This document shows, piece by piece, positions 26,227 through 38,166 of a stretch of DNA of 64,000 nt (positions within the stretch are counted from its first letter, which is position 1; every line of letters starts with the position of its first letter). A program made the translations under genes and the position numbers. Below the pieces are notes generated by a model, which saw only the letters and a list, made by a program, of their open reading frames with translations, was not told where the DNA came from and did not search any database. This stretch comes from Cutibacterium granulosum (GTDB lineage: Bacteria; Actinomycetota; Actinomycetes; Propionibacteriales; Propionibacteriaceae). Location: NCBI RefSeq assembly GCF_900186975.1, contig NZ_LT906441.1, forward strand, positions 992,001 through 1,056,000. Direction: 5' to 3'.

Positions 26227-27191
26227 GTGGTGCCACACGACCCAACAACAAGCATCTCATGGTGTGCTCGGGACGCGCATACCCCGAGCTGGCAGACGAA
26301 GTAGCGCAGGAGCTGGGTGTCGAGCTGGTGCCGTCGCGGCAGGTGACCTATGCCAATTCCGAGATCTACGTGCAGTTCCAGGAATCCGTGCGCGGCTGCG
26401 ACGCATTCGTCATCCAGTCCCATGCCGCCCCGGTCAACGAGGCGCTCATGGAGCAGCTCATCATGGTCGACGCTCTCAAGCGGGCCTCTGCCAAGCGGAT
26501 CACCGTGGTGTCGCCGTTCTACCCCTACGCCCGTCAGGACAAGAAGCACCTGGGACGAGAGCCCATCTCGGCTCGCCTGGTCGCCGACCTGTACCGGGCG
26601 GCTGGTGCCGATCGCATCATGAGCGTCGACCTGCACGCCGCCCAGATCCAGGGATTCTTCGACGGCCCGGTCGACCACCTGTGGGCCCTGCCGGTGCTCT
26701 CGGACTATGTGCGTGAGAAGTACCAAGGTGAGGAGATGGCCGTCGTCTCCCCGGATGCCGGACGAGTGCGTCTGGCCGACATGTGGACAGACAAGTTGGG
26801 CTGTCAGCTGGCCATCATCCACAAGCGTCGCGACCCGAACAAGGCCAATGAGGTCACCACTCACGAGGTGGTCGGTGACGTCAAGGGCAAGACCTGCCTG
26901 CTCGTCGACGACATGATCGACACCGCCGGCACCATGTGCCAGGCCGCCCAGGCCCTCAAGGATCATGGTGCTTCCCGTGTCATCGCCGCGGCGACCCATC
27001 CGGTGCTCTCCGGTCCGGCTGCCGAGCGCCTCAACAATTCGTGCATCGAGGACCTCATCGTCACCAACACCCTGCCGATTCGCAAGGACGTGGAGATCCG
27101 CAACCTCACCGTGCTGTCGATTGCTCCGCTCGTTGCCAAGGCCATTCAGGAAGTCTTCGAGGACGGTTCGGTCACCAGCCTGTTCCGCTGA
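26223..27191 (+). CDS. prs: ribose-phosphate pyrophosphokinase
   Basis: 322 aa, class I Prs. It makes PRPP from ribose-5-phosphate and ATP for nucleotide, His and Trp synthesis. Marks: CSGRAYPELADEVAQELGV, YVQFQESVRGCDAFVIQS, the flexible-loop region YPYARQDKKHLGREPISARL, SVDLHAAQIQGFF and the PRPP loop LVDDMIDTAGT starting near residue 227. It is translationally coupled to glmU and ends with a strong terminator. Confidence 0.97.
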   Translation: MSGATRPNNKHLMVCSGRAYPELADEVAQELGVELVPSRQVTYANSEIYVQFQESVRGCDAFVIQSHAAPVNEALMEQLIMVDALKRASAKRITVVSPFYPYARQDKKHLGREPISARLVADLYRAAGADRIMSVDLHAAQIQGFFDGPVDHLWALPVLSDYVREKYQGEEMAVVSPDAGRVRLADMWTDKLGCQLAIIHKRRDPNKANEVTTHEVVGDVKGKTCLLVDDMIDTAGTMCQAAQALKDHGASRVIAAATHPVLSGPAAERLNNSCIEDLIVTNTLPIRKDVEIRNLTVLSIAPLVAKAIQEVFEDGSVTSLFR

Positions 27192-27218
27192 GTCCACGAT
27201 GGTCCTGCAGAAACCACC

Positions 27219-27255
27219 CACTGCCGCTGAGGAGTTGCCTCAGCGGCAGTGTTTT
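27219..27255 (+). terminator. Rho-independent terminator of glmU-prs
   Basis: CACTGCCGCTGAGG (27219-27232) pairs perfectly with CCTCAGCGGCAGTG (27238-27251), a 14-bp stem with a 5-base loop, followed at once by TTTT. It ends 64 bases past the prs stop. Confidence 0.93.
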
Positions 27256-27263
27256 CCCAGGTC

Positions 27264-27293
27264 TTGTGTTTTGCCGGCAACCGCAGTTATCAT
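27264..27293 (+). promoter_or_regulatory. candidate promoter for rplY-pth
   Basis: TTGTGT (27264-27269) and TATCAT (27288-27293) are separated by 18 bases. They lie just past the prs terminator and about 160 bases before rplY, leaving a long leader with no recognised riboswitch. Confidence 0.5.
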
Positions 27294-27457
27294 TGCCGGG
27301 CTTGGCGAGGGGTTCTGGGTCATGGTCGGCTGCGCACCCGCAGTGATCGATGGTGGCGTGGGGCATCGGCTCGGGAACCCGTGATCGACTGGCTGTCTCC
27401 GCCCGGAGACCCGTTCCGCTCGTCGAGCTGTGTCAGTTCCGAGTGAGGAGAATGAAC

Positions 27458-28063
27458 ATGGCGAACATCATCACACTGAAGGCCACCGAGCGCACCGAGT
27501 TCGGCAAGGGGCCGGCACGTCGGCTTCGTGCTGCCGGGCAGGTTCCCGCCGTTGTCTACGGCCAGGGCCACGACCCCAAGCACATCGTCCTTGAGGGCCA
27601 CGAGTCCATGCTCGCCCTGCGTCAGGAGAACCAGCTGCTGTCCATCGAGGTCGAGGGTCAGAGCCCTGTCCTCGCCCTGCCGAAGGAAGTTCAGCGCGAC
27701 GTCATGACGGGCTTCCTCAAGCACGTCGACCTGTTGTCGATCACCAGCGGCCAGAAGGTCAGTGTGCAGGTGGCGCTGCGCGTCGAGGGTGAGTCTGCCC
27801 CCGGCACCATCGTCAACACCGAGTTCAGCGAGATCGATGTCGAGGCCGACGCCATGTCCATCCCGGACGCTCTCACCATCTCGGTCGAGGGTCTCGAGGC
27901 CGGCAGCTCGATCCTCTTCAAGGACATCACCCTGCCCGAGGGCGTCGAGCTCGTAGACGACCCCGAAGCGGTTGTCGCCTCCGTGCAGTTCCCCGATGCT
28001 GAGGATCTCGGTGACGAGGATGAGGCGGACGCCGAGGACGAGTCCGAGGAAGCTGCTGAGTGA
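27458..28063 (+). CDS. rplY: 50S ribosomal protein L25 / general stress protein Ctc
   Basis: 201 aa from ATG 27458, seven bases after GAGGAG; ATG 27452 sits too close to that site. The N-terminal L25 domain (ANIITLKATERTEFGKGPAR, VPAVVYGQG) binds 5S rRNA. The C-terminal beta domain (TL5/Ctc type) ends in a long Asp/Glu tail. It overlaps the pth start codon (GTGA), the usual rplY-pth pair. Confidence 0.95.
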   Translation: MANIITLKATERTEFGKGPARRLRAAGQVPAVVYGQGHDPKHIVLEGHESMLALRQENQLLSIEVEGQSPVLALPKEVQRDVMTGFLKHVDLLSITSGQKVSVQVALRVEGESAPGTIVNTEFSEIDVEADAMSIPDALTISVEGLEAGSSILFKDITLPEGVELVDDPEAVVASVQFPDAEDLGDEDEADAEDESEEAAE

Positions 28064-28656
28064 GTTGGCTCATTGCCGGGCTGGGCAATCCCGGCCCGGT
28101 GTACACCAGGACCCGACACAATGTCGGGTATTTGGTTGTCGACGAGTTGCGCCGCCGCGCGAACGAGAGATGGACGTCCGCGCGGGCGCAGCGTGCCGAC
28201 GTGGTGCGCACCCGCATCGGCCCGGTTGGGCTGGGAGCACCTGGCGCGCAGACCGAGCCAGTGGTGCTCATGCGCTCACGCACCTACATGAACGAGTCGG
28301 GGATCGCCGTCCGCAAGGTCGCGGACTTCTCACACATCAGTCCCGACCACCTCATCGTCGTCCACGACGAACTCGATCTGGATCTCGGTCGGATGCGGCT
28401 CAAGACTGGTGGTGGTGACAATGGCCACAACGGGTTGAAATCCATCCGTGCCCATCTACGTACCGGCGACTTCAACCGGGTTCGATTCGGTGTGGGACGA
28501 CCGCCCGGACGCATGAATCCCGCCGACTACGTTCTGAGCAATTTCCCTGCCCGCGATCAGAATGATCTGGATCTTCAGGTGACCCTGGCAGCAGACGCCG
28601 TCGAGATGATCATGACCGATGGCCTCGCGGCGGCCCAGAACCGCTACAACACCTGA
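28060..28656 (+). CDS. pth: peptidyl-tRNA hydrolase
   Basis: 198 aa from GTG 28060. It recycles peptidyl-tRNA released from stalled ribosomes. Marks: AGLGNPGPVYTRTRHNVGYL with the catalytic His, RSRTYMNESG, VVHDELDLDLGRMRLKTGGG and GHNGLKSI, then FGVGRPPGRM. It is complete and of normal length. Confidence 0.96.
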   Translation: MSWLIAGLGNPGPVYTRTRHNVGYLVVDELRRRANERWTSARAQRADVVRTRIGPVGLGAPGAQTEPVVLMRSRTYMNESGIAVRKVADFSHISPDHLIVVHDELDLDLGRMRLKTGGGDNGHNGLKSIRAHLRTGDFNRVRFGVGRPPGRMNPADYVLSNFPARDQNDLDLQVTLAADAVEMIMTDGLAAAQNRYNT

Positions 28657-28856
28657 ACCATCTTCTCGGGTCCAGCTGGTCAAAACCCCTTTCCGACAAG
28701 GTTCTTCGCTGATTCGGCAGCTGTGTCTTGCACTGATGGCGCCGCGAAGCCCCCGACCGGGCACGGGAGCTGTCGCTGGGGCTGCAGAGGATGGACGCGA
28801 TCGATCGGCTTGCCCATCCTCCCCGCCACTGGTCCCCACAAGGCTGCCCTGGCACA

Positions 28857-28862
28857 TACACT
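28857..28862 (+). promoter_or_regulatory. -10-like hexamer consistent with leaderless mfd mRNA
   Basis: TACACT ends six bases before the GTG start of mfd, and no ribosome site precedes that start. The same spacing is seen before the Glp-like gene (TACCAT, six bases) and nearly so before ispH (TAAACT, seven bases). Confidence 0.4.
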
Positions 28863-28868
28863 GACCCG

Positions 28869-31800
28869 GTGAGTTCTGATGGTTTGATCTCCCTGCTGTC
28901 CCAGGAACCCGTGCTGGCACGTGCCAGCACCGACGCCCTGGCTGGGCGTGTCCCCACTCTTGATCTCACGGTGACCCCGCCCGCTCGTCCAGCAGTGGCG
29001 GCCACCCTCACCAGACAGTTCGCCGGCACCGAACGACTCCCCATCCTGCTGGTGACGAGCACCTTCCGGGAGGCCGAGGAGACCACCGCCACCCTGGAGT
29101 CGTGGCTCGGCCCCGACGAGGTGGCCTACTACCCGTCCTGGGAGACCCTGCCGCACGAACGTCTGAGCCCACGTACCGACACCGTGGGGCGGCGCATGGC
29201 CGTGCTCCGTCGCCTCGTGGGCAATGCAGCTGCCCCAGCACCCTCCGTGGTGGTGGCTCCGGTGCGTGCCCTGCTGCAACCTCAAGTTGCCGGGTTGGGC
29301 GACATCACGCCGGTGGAACTGCGAGTGGGCGACAGCCACGACCTCAGCGACCTTGCCGCCCGGCTGGTCGCAGCTGCCTACTCCCGGGTCGACATGGTGG
29401 AACGCCGCGGCGAGTTCGCGGTGCGTGGCGGGATCGTCGACGTCTTCCCGCCCGTCCTGGACCACCCGGTGCGCATCGATTTCTTCGGTGACGAGATCGA
29501 GGAGATCCGCTCCTTCGAGGTCGCCGACCAACGGTCCACCGACGAGACCCACGAGGTCGTGCTGTGCTCGCCATGCCGGGAACTCATCCTCGACGACGCG
29601 GTGCGCGCCCGGGCCCGGCAGCTGCTTCCCGATCACCCCGAGCTCTCCGACATGCTGGAGAAGATCGGTCAGGGGCAGGCCGTGGAGGGTATGGAGGCCC
29701 TCATCCCCGCGCTCGTCGACGACACCGAGCTGCTCGTCGACGTGTTCCCGGACACGGCCACCGTCATCCTGTCCGATCCGGAGCTGGTGCGATCGCGAGC
29801 GGCCGATCTGGTGCGCACCTCCGAGGAGTTCCTCAACGCCGGTTGGGCGGCGGCAGCTGGTGGCGGGAACGCCCCGATCGACCTGGCCTCCGGGGGCTAC
29901 CGCAGTCTGGCCGAGGTGCGGCGCAGGGCGCTGGAACGCGGCATGTCGTGGTGGTCCATGTCCTCGTTCTCCTTGGGCACGACCACTGTCGATGGCACCG
30001 CCGCCACCGACGAACTCACCGAGCCACAGGACCTCACCGAGCCACAGGACCTCACCGAGCCACAGGACGACTGGACCAGTGCACCGCAGACCGTCAATCC
30101 CCAACTCGTCGAGGTCGAACCCTGGCGAGGTGACGTCGAGGCTGCCGTGCAGCACCTGTCCGCCCGACTGACCGATGACTGGATGGTCGTACTCACCGCT
30201 GAGGGTGAGGGCACGGCACGTCGTATGCACGAGCTGCTCACCGAGCACGGGATCCGGGCGTCCATCGTCGACGACGTCGATGCCACCACGACCGAACCCA
30301 CCGTCCAGATCGTACGAATGCACCAGCGCCGTGGTTTCGCCAGCCAACGGTTGCACCTGGTCGTCCACTCAACCGGCGATCTCGTCGAGAACCCGGACCA
30401 GGACAATCCGTCCGCCCGACGGATGCCCCGACGGCGTCGCAATCAGATCCAGCCCATGGAACTCAAGGCTGGCGACCTCGTCGTGCACGAACGGCACGGG
30501 GTTGGCCGCTACGTCGAGATGATCCAGCGTACGGTGGCCGGAGCCACCCGCGAGTACCTCGTCATCGAGTACGCCCCTGCCCGGCGTGGCCAGCCCGGTG
30601 ACCGACTCTTCGTGCCCATGGACTCCTTGGACCAGATCTCCCGCTACGTCGGTGGCGATGCCCCGAGTCTGGACAAGATGGGCGGCGCGGACTGGAAGAA
30701 ACGCAAGAGCCGTGCCAAGAAGGCGGTGCGCAAGATCGCCGCCGAACTCATCAAGCTCTACGCCGCCCGCCAGGCCACCAAGGGCCATGCCTTCGGCCCC
30801 GACACCACCTGGCAACGGGAGTTGGAGGATGCCTTCGCCTACGTCGAGACGCCGGACCAGCTCACCACCATCGCCGACGTCAAGGCAGACATGAAACAGG
30901 TGGTGCCGATGGATCGTCTGGTGTGTGGCGACGTCGGTTACGGCAAGACCGAGATTGCGGTGCGAGCTGCCTTCAAGGCCGTCCAGGATGGCAAGCAGGT
31001 CGCCGTGCTCGTGCCCACCACCCTGCTCGTCCAGCAGCATCTGCAGACCTTCACCGAACGCTACGCCGGCTTCCCGGTCAATGTCGCGGCGTTGTCGCGG
31101 TTCCAGACCGATGCCGAGGCAAAAGCAGTGCGGGAGGGCATCGAACGCGGCACGGTGGACGTCGTCGTCGGCACCCACCGGCTGTTGAGCAGTCAGGTGA
31201 AGTTCAACGACCTGGGACTGGTCATCATCGACGAGGAGCAGCGCTTCGGCGTCGAGCACAAGGAGGCCCTCAAGCAGCTACGAGTCAATGTCGACGTGCT
31301 GGCGATGAGTGCCACCCCGATCCCTCGCACCTTGGAGATGGCGGTGACGGGTATTCGTGAGATGAGTACCATCACCACCCCGCCGGAGGAACGCCATCCG
31401 GTGCTCACCTTTGCCGGCTCCTACGACGAGGGCCAGGTCGTCGCCGCCATCCGGCGTGAGCTCGCCCGCGAGGGGCAGGTGTTCTTCATCCACAACCGGG
31501 TGCAGTCCATCGAGAAGACGGCCAAGAAGATCCGCGAACTCGTCCCCGAGGCCCGGGTGCTCACCGCCCACGGCCAGATGCCCGAGAAACAGCTCGAGCA
31601 GATCATGGTGGACTTCTGGGAGCGTCGCGCCGACGTCCTGGTGTGCACGACGATCGTCGAGTCCGGCATCGACATCTCCACCGCCAACACCCTGCTCATC
31701 GACCGTGCCGACCTCATGGGGCTCTCCCAGCTGCACCAGCTGCGTGGCAGGGTGGGTCGCTCCCGGGAGCGCGGGTACGCGTACTTCCTGTACCCGGCAG

Positions 31801-32495
31801 ACAAACCCATCTCCCAGACGGCCCACGATCGGCTGGCGACGATGGCGGCGCACACCGATCTGGGGGCCGGTATGGCGATCGCTATGAAGGACCTGGAGAT
31901 TCGTGGTGCCGGCAACCTGTTGGGTGGTGAGCAGTCCGGGCACATCGCCGATGTCGGGTTCGACCTCTACATTCGCCTGGTGGGCGATGCGGTCTCGGAG
32001 TTCCGTGGTGAGAAGGATGCCGACGAGGAACCCGAGATGCGCATCGAGTTGCCGGTGGATGCCAGTCTGCCGTCCGACTACGTGGAAACAGAGCGGCTGC
32101 GTCTGGAGATGTACAAACGACTTGCCCAGGTACGTGACGATGCCGAGATCGACGCGATCGCCGAGGAACTGCAGGACCGCTACGGGCCCCTCCCCGAACC
32201 GGTGCAGAACCTGCTGGGGGTGGCACGGTTTCGACTGCTGTGTCGAGCTGCCGGTGTTCGGGACGTCGTACCGGCCGGAAACAACATCCGATTCTCCCCG
32301 GTGCAGCTCCCCGAGTCGCGCGTCATGCGGTTGAAGCGGCTGTACCCCGGATCCGTCGTCAAGCAGACGGCCGGAATCATCCTGGTGCCCAAACCCAAAA
32401 CGGAGCGGATCGGAGGACGCATGCTCCAGGGGCATGAACTGCTCGACTGGGCATCGGGGGTCATCACCTCGGTCATCGCTCCACAGCAAGGCTGA
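28869..32495 (+). CDS. mfd: transcription-repair coupling factor Mfd
   Basis: 1208 aa from GTG 28869; an upstream ATG in frame (28791) would add 26 residues that do not resemble Mfd. It removes RNA polymerase stalled at lesions and recruits UvrA. Order: UvrB-like N-terminal domain ([32 protein letters not shown]), RNA polymerase-interaction domain near 532 ([17 protein letters not shown]), translocase with Walker [10 protein letters not shown] near 687 and DEEQ at 788, then TRG motif ([20 protein letters not shown]) and the C-terminal UvrA-masking domain. Residues 383-400 are three copies of LTEPQD in a linker. Confidence 0.97.
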   Translation: MSSDGLISLLSQEPVLARASTDALAGRVPTLDLTVTPPARPAVAATLTRQFAGTERLPILLVTSTFREAEETTATLESWLGPDEVAYYPSWETLPHERLSPRTDTVGRRMAVLRRLVGNAAAPAPSVVVAPVRALLQPQVAGLGDITPVELRVGDSHDLSDLAARLVAAAYSRVDMVERRGEFAVRGGIVDVFPPVLDHPVRIDFFGDEIEEIRSFEVADQRSTDETHEVVLCSPCRELILDDAVRARARQLLPDHPELSDMLEKIGQGQAVEGMEALIPALVDDTELLVDVFPDTATVILSDPELVRSRAADLVRTSEEFLNAGWAAAAGGGNAPIDLASGGYRSLAEVRRRALERGMSWWSMSSFSLGTTTVDGTAATDELTEPQDLTEPQDLTEPQDDWTSAPQTVNPQLVEVEPWRGDVEAAVQHLSARLTDDWMVVLTAEGEGTARRMHELLTEHGIRASIVDDVDATTTEPTVQIVRMHQRRGFASQRLHLVVHSTGDLVENPDQDNPSARRMPRRRRNQIQPMELKAGDLVVHERHGVGRYVEMIQRTVAGATREYLVIEYAPARRGQPGDRLFVPMDSLDQISRYVGGDAPSLDKMGGADWKKRKSRAKKAVRKIAAELIKLYAARQATKGHAFGPDTTWQRELEDAFAYVETPDQLTTIADVKADMKQVVPMDRLVCGDVGYGKTEIAVRAAFKAVQDGKQVAVLVPTTLLVQQHLQTFTERYAGFPVNVAALSRFQTDAEAKAVREGIERGTVDVVVGTHRLLSSQVKFNDLGLVIIDEEQRFGVEHKEALKQLRVNVDVLAMSATPIPRTLEMAVTGIREMSTITTPPEERHPVLTFAGSYDEGQVVAAIRRELAREGQVFFIHNRVQSIEKTAKKIRELVPEARVLTAHGQMPEKQLEQIMVDFWERRADVLVCTTIVESGIDISTANTLLIDRADLMGLSQLHQLRGRVGRSRERGYAYFLYPADKPISQTAHDRLATMAAHTDLGAGMAIAMKDLEIRGAGNLLGGEQSGHIADVGFDLYIRLVGDAVSEFRGEKDADEEPEMRIELPVDASLPSDYVETERLRLEMYKRLAQVRDDAEIDAIAEELQDRYGPLPEPVQNLLGVARFRLLCRAAGVRDVVPAGNNIRFSPVQLPESRVMRLKRLYPGSVVKQTAGIILVPKPKTERIGGRMLQGHELLDWASGVITSVIAPQQG
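30015..30068 (+). repeat. 18-bp x3 in-frame repeat inside mfd
   Basis: CTCACCGAGCCACAGGAC is repeated three times without mismatch at 30015, 30033 and 30051. It encodes LTEPQD three times, acidic and proline-containing, in the linker between the damage-recognition and polymerase-binding modules. Copy-number change would stay in frame. Confidence 0.97.
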
Positions 32496-32797
32496 CGCCC
32501 ACTCGCCCCGGTGTCCTCACCCCGACGTCCACGTTGCTGCGCGATCCTTCGCAGCTCGGTGCGGGGCGTTGCCCACGCCGAGCTCGGGATGGTGACCATC
32601 GCACAAGGAGCGGACTGGGCGGCCGCCTGCGAATCATCCCGCAGCGCTCGCAGCCAGGCTGTTGCGGCGGTGGTCCCGGCTGTTCAGTGCGCTCCCGCCA
32701 GATTTCCCAAGGTTGGCCGCGAAGCGCCCAGGGGACGTAGTATCGACGGTGATCGCACGTAGTGCCGCTGTTGCGGCGTCCACTCAGGGGAGAGCCA

Positions 32798-33315
32798 ATG
32801 ATCTCGTCTCGTTCCGTCCCACTGCGAGCCGTCGCCGGTGTTGCCGTTGCCGCGCTGGCCCTCACCGGCTGCAGCAATCGTCCCTCCGACGGAGTCCGGG
32901 CAGGTGAGAGCGTCGTGTCGATGAAGACGATCGATCAGACCACCAAGGACTGTGCGAAGTACGTCCAGAACCCCAACATGCCGGCCAACCAGGTGGTGGC
33001 GACCGCCTTGGCCCAGGGGGCTGTCGCCGACGAGGTCCTCAGGCGCACCAACCGATCGGTCTCCCACGACGAGCTCACCAAGATCGGTGAGATGAACCGG
33101 ATGGACGTACTCATCAAGGATTCCAAGTGTCGTGTTCTCTCCGACTCGGTGAGCAAACTCGTCCACATCGCCACGAATGACGGCCAGGACAAGACGCTCA
33201 AGGAGATCCACGACGTCGACGTCAACCTCAACCCCCGGTTGGGCCAGTGGGACCCCCAGAACGTCGTCGCCGGTGGGGTCTCCTCCCTGTCCGAGCCCTG
33301 GTCCGGATCGCAGCA

Positions 33316-33319
<4 letters not shown>
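32798..33319 (+). CDS. lipoprotein between mfd and mazG
   Basis: 173 aa from ATG 32798 with GGGGAGAG upstream. A lipoprotein signal peptide ends in the lipobox ALTGC (Cys about residue 24). The mature part is helical and charged. In other actinobacteria a SurA-N-like secreted protein occupies this site between mfd and mazG; here no peptidyl-prolyl isomerase domain is visible, so I call it only a lipoprotein. The mazG start overlaps its stop. Confidence 0.85.
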
Positions 33320-35375
<2,056 letters not shown>

Positions 35376-35405
35376 GCGTTGTCGCAAGGCTTGTGAGCAA
35401 CTGAC

Positions 35406-35445
35406 CTTCGGCCCGGCCCCGCGAGGAGCCGGGCCGAAGTCTTGG
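35406..35445 (+). terminator. terminator of eno
   Basis: CTTCGGCCCGGC (35406-35417) pairs perfectly with GCCGGGCCGAAG (35428-35439), a 12-bp stem with a 10-base loop, followed by TCTT. It is 30 bases past the enolase stop. Confidence 0.85.
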
Positions 35446-35552
35446 GAAGCGCTGCCACATGCCATGTGTCGCGCGTCCCGTCTGGCCATGCCTGGCAGCA
35501 CACAGCTCGTCCCAGGTGAGCCTGCTCGAATTCTGCTGGTTGGTGCACGAAG

Positions 35553-36269
35553 ATGGGAATGATGACGAACTCACGTAGACCCGCCACCCCAGGCCGTGGT
35601 GGCCAACGACGTCGCGGTACGTCCGCCCCCGGCTCGGGAGCGGACCGGCGTTCTGGTACCAGACGTCGTCAGGACGCGGGGGGACGCACCGTACGTACCA
35701 AGGAGCCACGGCAGGAGCAGGACGGCCTGGAGGAACAGTCCGTGCCAGACACCGGCCTGTCCCTTGCTGCCCGTGCGATGATCTTTGGTGCGGTGATCTT
35801 CCTCATCGTCCTCATGGTTGCTCCCAGCCTCAATGTGTACTTCGACCAGCGAAGTCGCCTGCAGGAGTTGCAGCAGCAGGAGGCGGACACCAAGTCCTCC
35901 ATCGCAGCCCTCAACGATGAGACCCAGCGGTGGAAGGATCAGGATTTCGTGCGTACCCAGGCCCGGTCCCGGTTGGGGTGGGTGAAACCCGGTGAGGTGG
36001 GTTATCGAGTCATCGGGGACGACGGTGAGGTCATTGGCACCTCGGACCAGGTTGCCGGTCTGTCCGCCAACCGCCCCAAACCCACTCCGACGGTGTGGTG
36101 GAAGTCCTTGTCGCAGTCCGTCACCACCGTCGACCATCCGCCCAAGGCGAAGAAGGACGAGGGGGCGGTCCCCAGAGCCTCGTCCACCCCGCTGCCGGGA
36201 AATCGTGGTTCGGCGGCAGCCAGCTCAACGGCACGGCCCACACCACATGCGTCATCCGGCCCCCGGTGA
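35553..36269 (+). CDS. septum formation initiator family protein (DivIC/FtsB-like)
   Basis: 238 aa from ATG 35553 (35559 or 35562 also possible). About 70 basic, disordered N-terminal residues precede one transmembrane helix (AMIFGAVIFLIVLMVAPSLN) and a coiled coil (RSRLQELQQQEADTKSSIAALNDE), then the family's DFVRTQARSRLGWVKPGEVGY. A Pro/Ser/Thr-rich extracellular tail ends the protein. DivIC/FtsB proteins form a complex with FtsQ and FtsL at the septum. The position between eno and DUF501 matches Rv1024. Confidence 0.9.
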   Translation: MGMMTNSRRPATPGRGGQRRRGTSAPGSGADRRSGTRRRQDAGGRTVRTKEPRQEQDGLEEQSVPDTGLSLAARAMIFGAVIFLIVLMVAPSLNVYFDQRSRLQELQQQEADTKSSIAALNDETQRWKDQDFVRTQARSRLGWVKPGEVGYRVIGDDGEVIGTSDQVAGLSANRPKPTPTVWWKSLSQSVTTVDHPPKAKKDEGAVPRASSTPLPGNRGSAAASSTARPTPHASSGPR

Positions 36270-36353
36270 CCGCGTGTCGGCTGCCATCCTGCCACAGCCC
36301 TGGGCCAGCTATCTCCCACCAGCACCATGCCGAACCGAAGGACATGAACACCC

Positions 36354-37040
36354 ATGGATCTCCAACCCTTCACATCCGCAGACGTCGCCGCCGTGCGCGA
36401 CCAGTTGGGACGCGAGCCGCGTGCCGTGGCCGGTGTCGCCTGGCGCTGTCCGTGCGGACGCCCCGGGGTGATCGCCACCGAGCCGAGACTGCCCAATGGC
36501 AGTCCCTTCCCGACGACCTACTACCTCACCTGTCCACGTGCAGCTTCTCTCATCGGCAGGTTGGAGGCCTCTGGACTCATGGCGCAGATGACCGAGCGGC
36601 TGGCCGAAGACCCCGAACTTGCCGAGGTCTACCAAGCGGCTCATGAGCGGTATCTGGCGGATCGGGCACAGATCGCCGCGGAGCAGGGCACTGGGCCGGT
36701 TGCACAGATCGAGGGGATCTCGGCTGGCGGCATGCCCACCCGGGTCAAGTGCCTGCACGCCCTGACGGCCCAGGCCCTGGCCAGCGGCCCCGGCGTCAAC
36801 CCTCTGGGCGACGAGGTCGTCGCCGAACTGGGAGGGTTCTGGACCAATCCGTGTCATCCGGAGCACGTGGACCCAGAGCGTCCAGCCGCCCCGGAGAACC
36901 CCGATGATTCCGAGCTCCCCGACAACCCAGAGCCCCGTCGCCGTTCAGAGTCGCCTGTGTCATACGAATCCGGGTCGTCCCAAGACCACGCCACCTCACC
37001 TGCACATCCATCTGAGCACCACGAGTCGGAGGCCTCATGA
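36354..37040 (+). CDS. DUF501 domain protein
   Basis: 228 aa from ATG 36354. The conserved DUF501 core covers residues about 10-165: VRDQLGREPRAVAGVAWRCPCGRP, PNGSPFPTTYYLTCP, and MPTRVKCLHALTAQALA with a downstream NPCHP. Three conserved Cys and a His (CPCG, CP, CLHA) suggest a metal site; function is unknown. A 60-residue Pro/Glu/Ser tail is appended. It overlaps the ppx start (ATGA). Confidence 0.9.
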   Translation: MDLQPFTSADVAAVRDQLGREPRAVAGVAWRCPCGRPGVIATEPRLPNGSPFPTTYYLTCPRAASLIGRLEASGLMAQMTERLAEDPELAEVYQAAHERYLADRAQIAAEQGTGPVAQIEGISAGGMPTRVKCLHALTAQALASGPGVNPLGDEVVAELGGFWTNPCHPEHVDPERPAAPENPDDSELPDNPEPRRRSESPVSYESGSSQDHATSPAHPSEHHESEAS

Positions 37041-37969
37041 GCACCTCAACCCCACCAGTCGCGGTCATCGACTGCGGCACCAATTCCATCCGCCTGCTCA
37101 TTGCCTCACTCGATGAGCAGGGAGGTCTCGTCGAGCATGCCCGCAAGCTCGAACTGGTCCGGCTGGGCCAGGGAGTTGACGCCACTGGGGCGTTTCATCC
37201 CGATGCCTTGCACCGTACGTTCGATGCCTGTGAGAAGTACCGTCACTTCATCGAGGCATCCGGTTGTGACACGATCCGTTTCGTCGCCACTTCCGCCGCC
37301 CGAGACGTCTCCAACCGTGATGAGTTCGAGGCTGGGGTACGGCAGCGTCTCGGTGTCGTACCAGAAGTGATCCCTGGTCTGCAGGAGGCACGTCTGTCCT
37401 TCTCCGGGGCTGTTTCCGGGGTGTCGTGCCCTGCTGATCCCATCCTTGTCGTCGACTGTGGTGGTGGCTCGACCGAGCTCGTGCTGGGCAGGCTCGACGG
37501 GTCGATCATCTCCTCGGTGAGCCTCGACGTGGGGTCGGTGCGACTGCGGGAGCGTTTCCTGCATGACGACCCACCCACTGCAGAACAGAAGGATCAGGCA
37601 CGGGCCCTCGTCGCCGGTCTGCTGGACAACTGTGCGGTGGACGTGGCCGAGGTCCGCACCGTGATCGGAGTTGCCGGGACGGTGACGAGTCTCTCGGCGA
37701 TCAATCAGGGGCTGCGGGAGTACGACAGAGCTGCGGTGCACCGATCCGTACTGGACGCAGCGGACGTGCACGCGCTCGCCGAACGACTGCTCTGCGCAAC
37801 CGTTGACGAGGCTGAGACCATGGGGCCGCTCAAACGTCGCCGTGCCGAGGTCATCTGTGCAGGTGCCCTCATCATCGACGAGCTTGTCGGCCGGCTCAGT
37901 TGCTCCCAACTCGTCGTCAGCGAGGCCGACATCCTTGACGGGATCGCCCTGGATCTGTTGCGTCGGTGA
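37037..37969 (+). CDS. exopolyphosphatase, Ppx/GppA family
   Basis: 310 aa. Hydrolyses terminal phosphates of polyphosphate or pppGpp. ASKHA-fold phosphate loops: VIDCGTNSIRLLIA at the N-terminus, FVATSAARDVSNRD, and VVDCGGGSTELVLG near residue 138, followed by SLDVGSVRLRERFL and GVAGTVTSLSAI. It is the short actinobacterial form (Rv1026-like) without the C-terminal HD domain. It is coupled to DUF501. Confidence 0.93.
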   Translation: MSTSTPPVAVIDCGTNSIRLLIASLDEQGGLVEHARKLELVRLGQGVDATGAFHPDALHRTFDACEKYRHFIEASGCDTIRFVATSAARDVSNRDEFEAGVRQRLGVVPEVIPGLQEARLSFSGAVSGVSCPADPILVVDCGGGSTELVLGRLDGSIISSVSLDVGSVRLRERFLHDDPPTAEQKDQARALVAGLLDNCAVDVAEVRTVIGVAGTVTSLSAINQGLREYDRAAVHRSVLDAADVHALAERLLCATVDEAETMGPLKRRRAEVICAGALIIDELVGRLSCSQLVVSEADILDGIALDLLRR

Positions 37970-38019
37970 CGATTCCCACGAGCTTCAGATATCGTTGCCT
38001 GGTGGCACCCTCCTGCGAG

Positions 38020-38092
38020 GCCCTCGTAGCCCAACGGCAGAGGCAGGCGGCTTAAACCCGCTCCAGTGCGGGTTCGAATCCCGCCGAGGGCA
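38020..38092 (+). tRNA. tRNA with anticodon TAA (Leu), short variable arm
   Basis: A 73-nt cloverleaf: acceptor GCCCTCG/CGAGGGC, D-arm GCCC..AGGC, anticodon stem GGCGG/CCGCT with loop CTTAAAC (TAA at 34-36), T-arm GCGGG-TTCGAAT-CCCGC. The variable loop is only 5 nt (CCAGT), a class I shape, whereas bacterial Leu tRNAs normally have a long variable arm. The discriminator is A and CCA is not encoded. The position after ppx seems shared with mycobacteria (a short leucine tRNA lies there from memory). Confidence 0.85.
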
Positions 38093-38166
38093 CAGCGAGA
38101 CTGGTTGGGATCTTCCGTGGCGTTGTCTACGATTGAGTCAACCGAAGTTTCTGCAAAGGAAGGCCA

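Noticed and set aside
30015-30068. CRISPR-like spaced repeats
   Set aside because: The units are contiguous, coding and without spacers; nothing in the window shows repeat-spacer architecture.
28680-30368. 562-codon minus-strand frame opposite mfd
   Set aside because: Antisense shadow; its Gly/His/Val-rich composition is what reversed GC-rich coding DNA yields.
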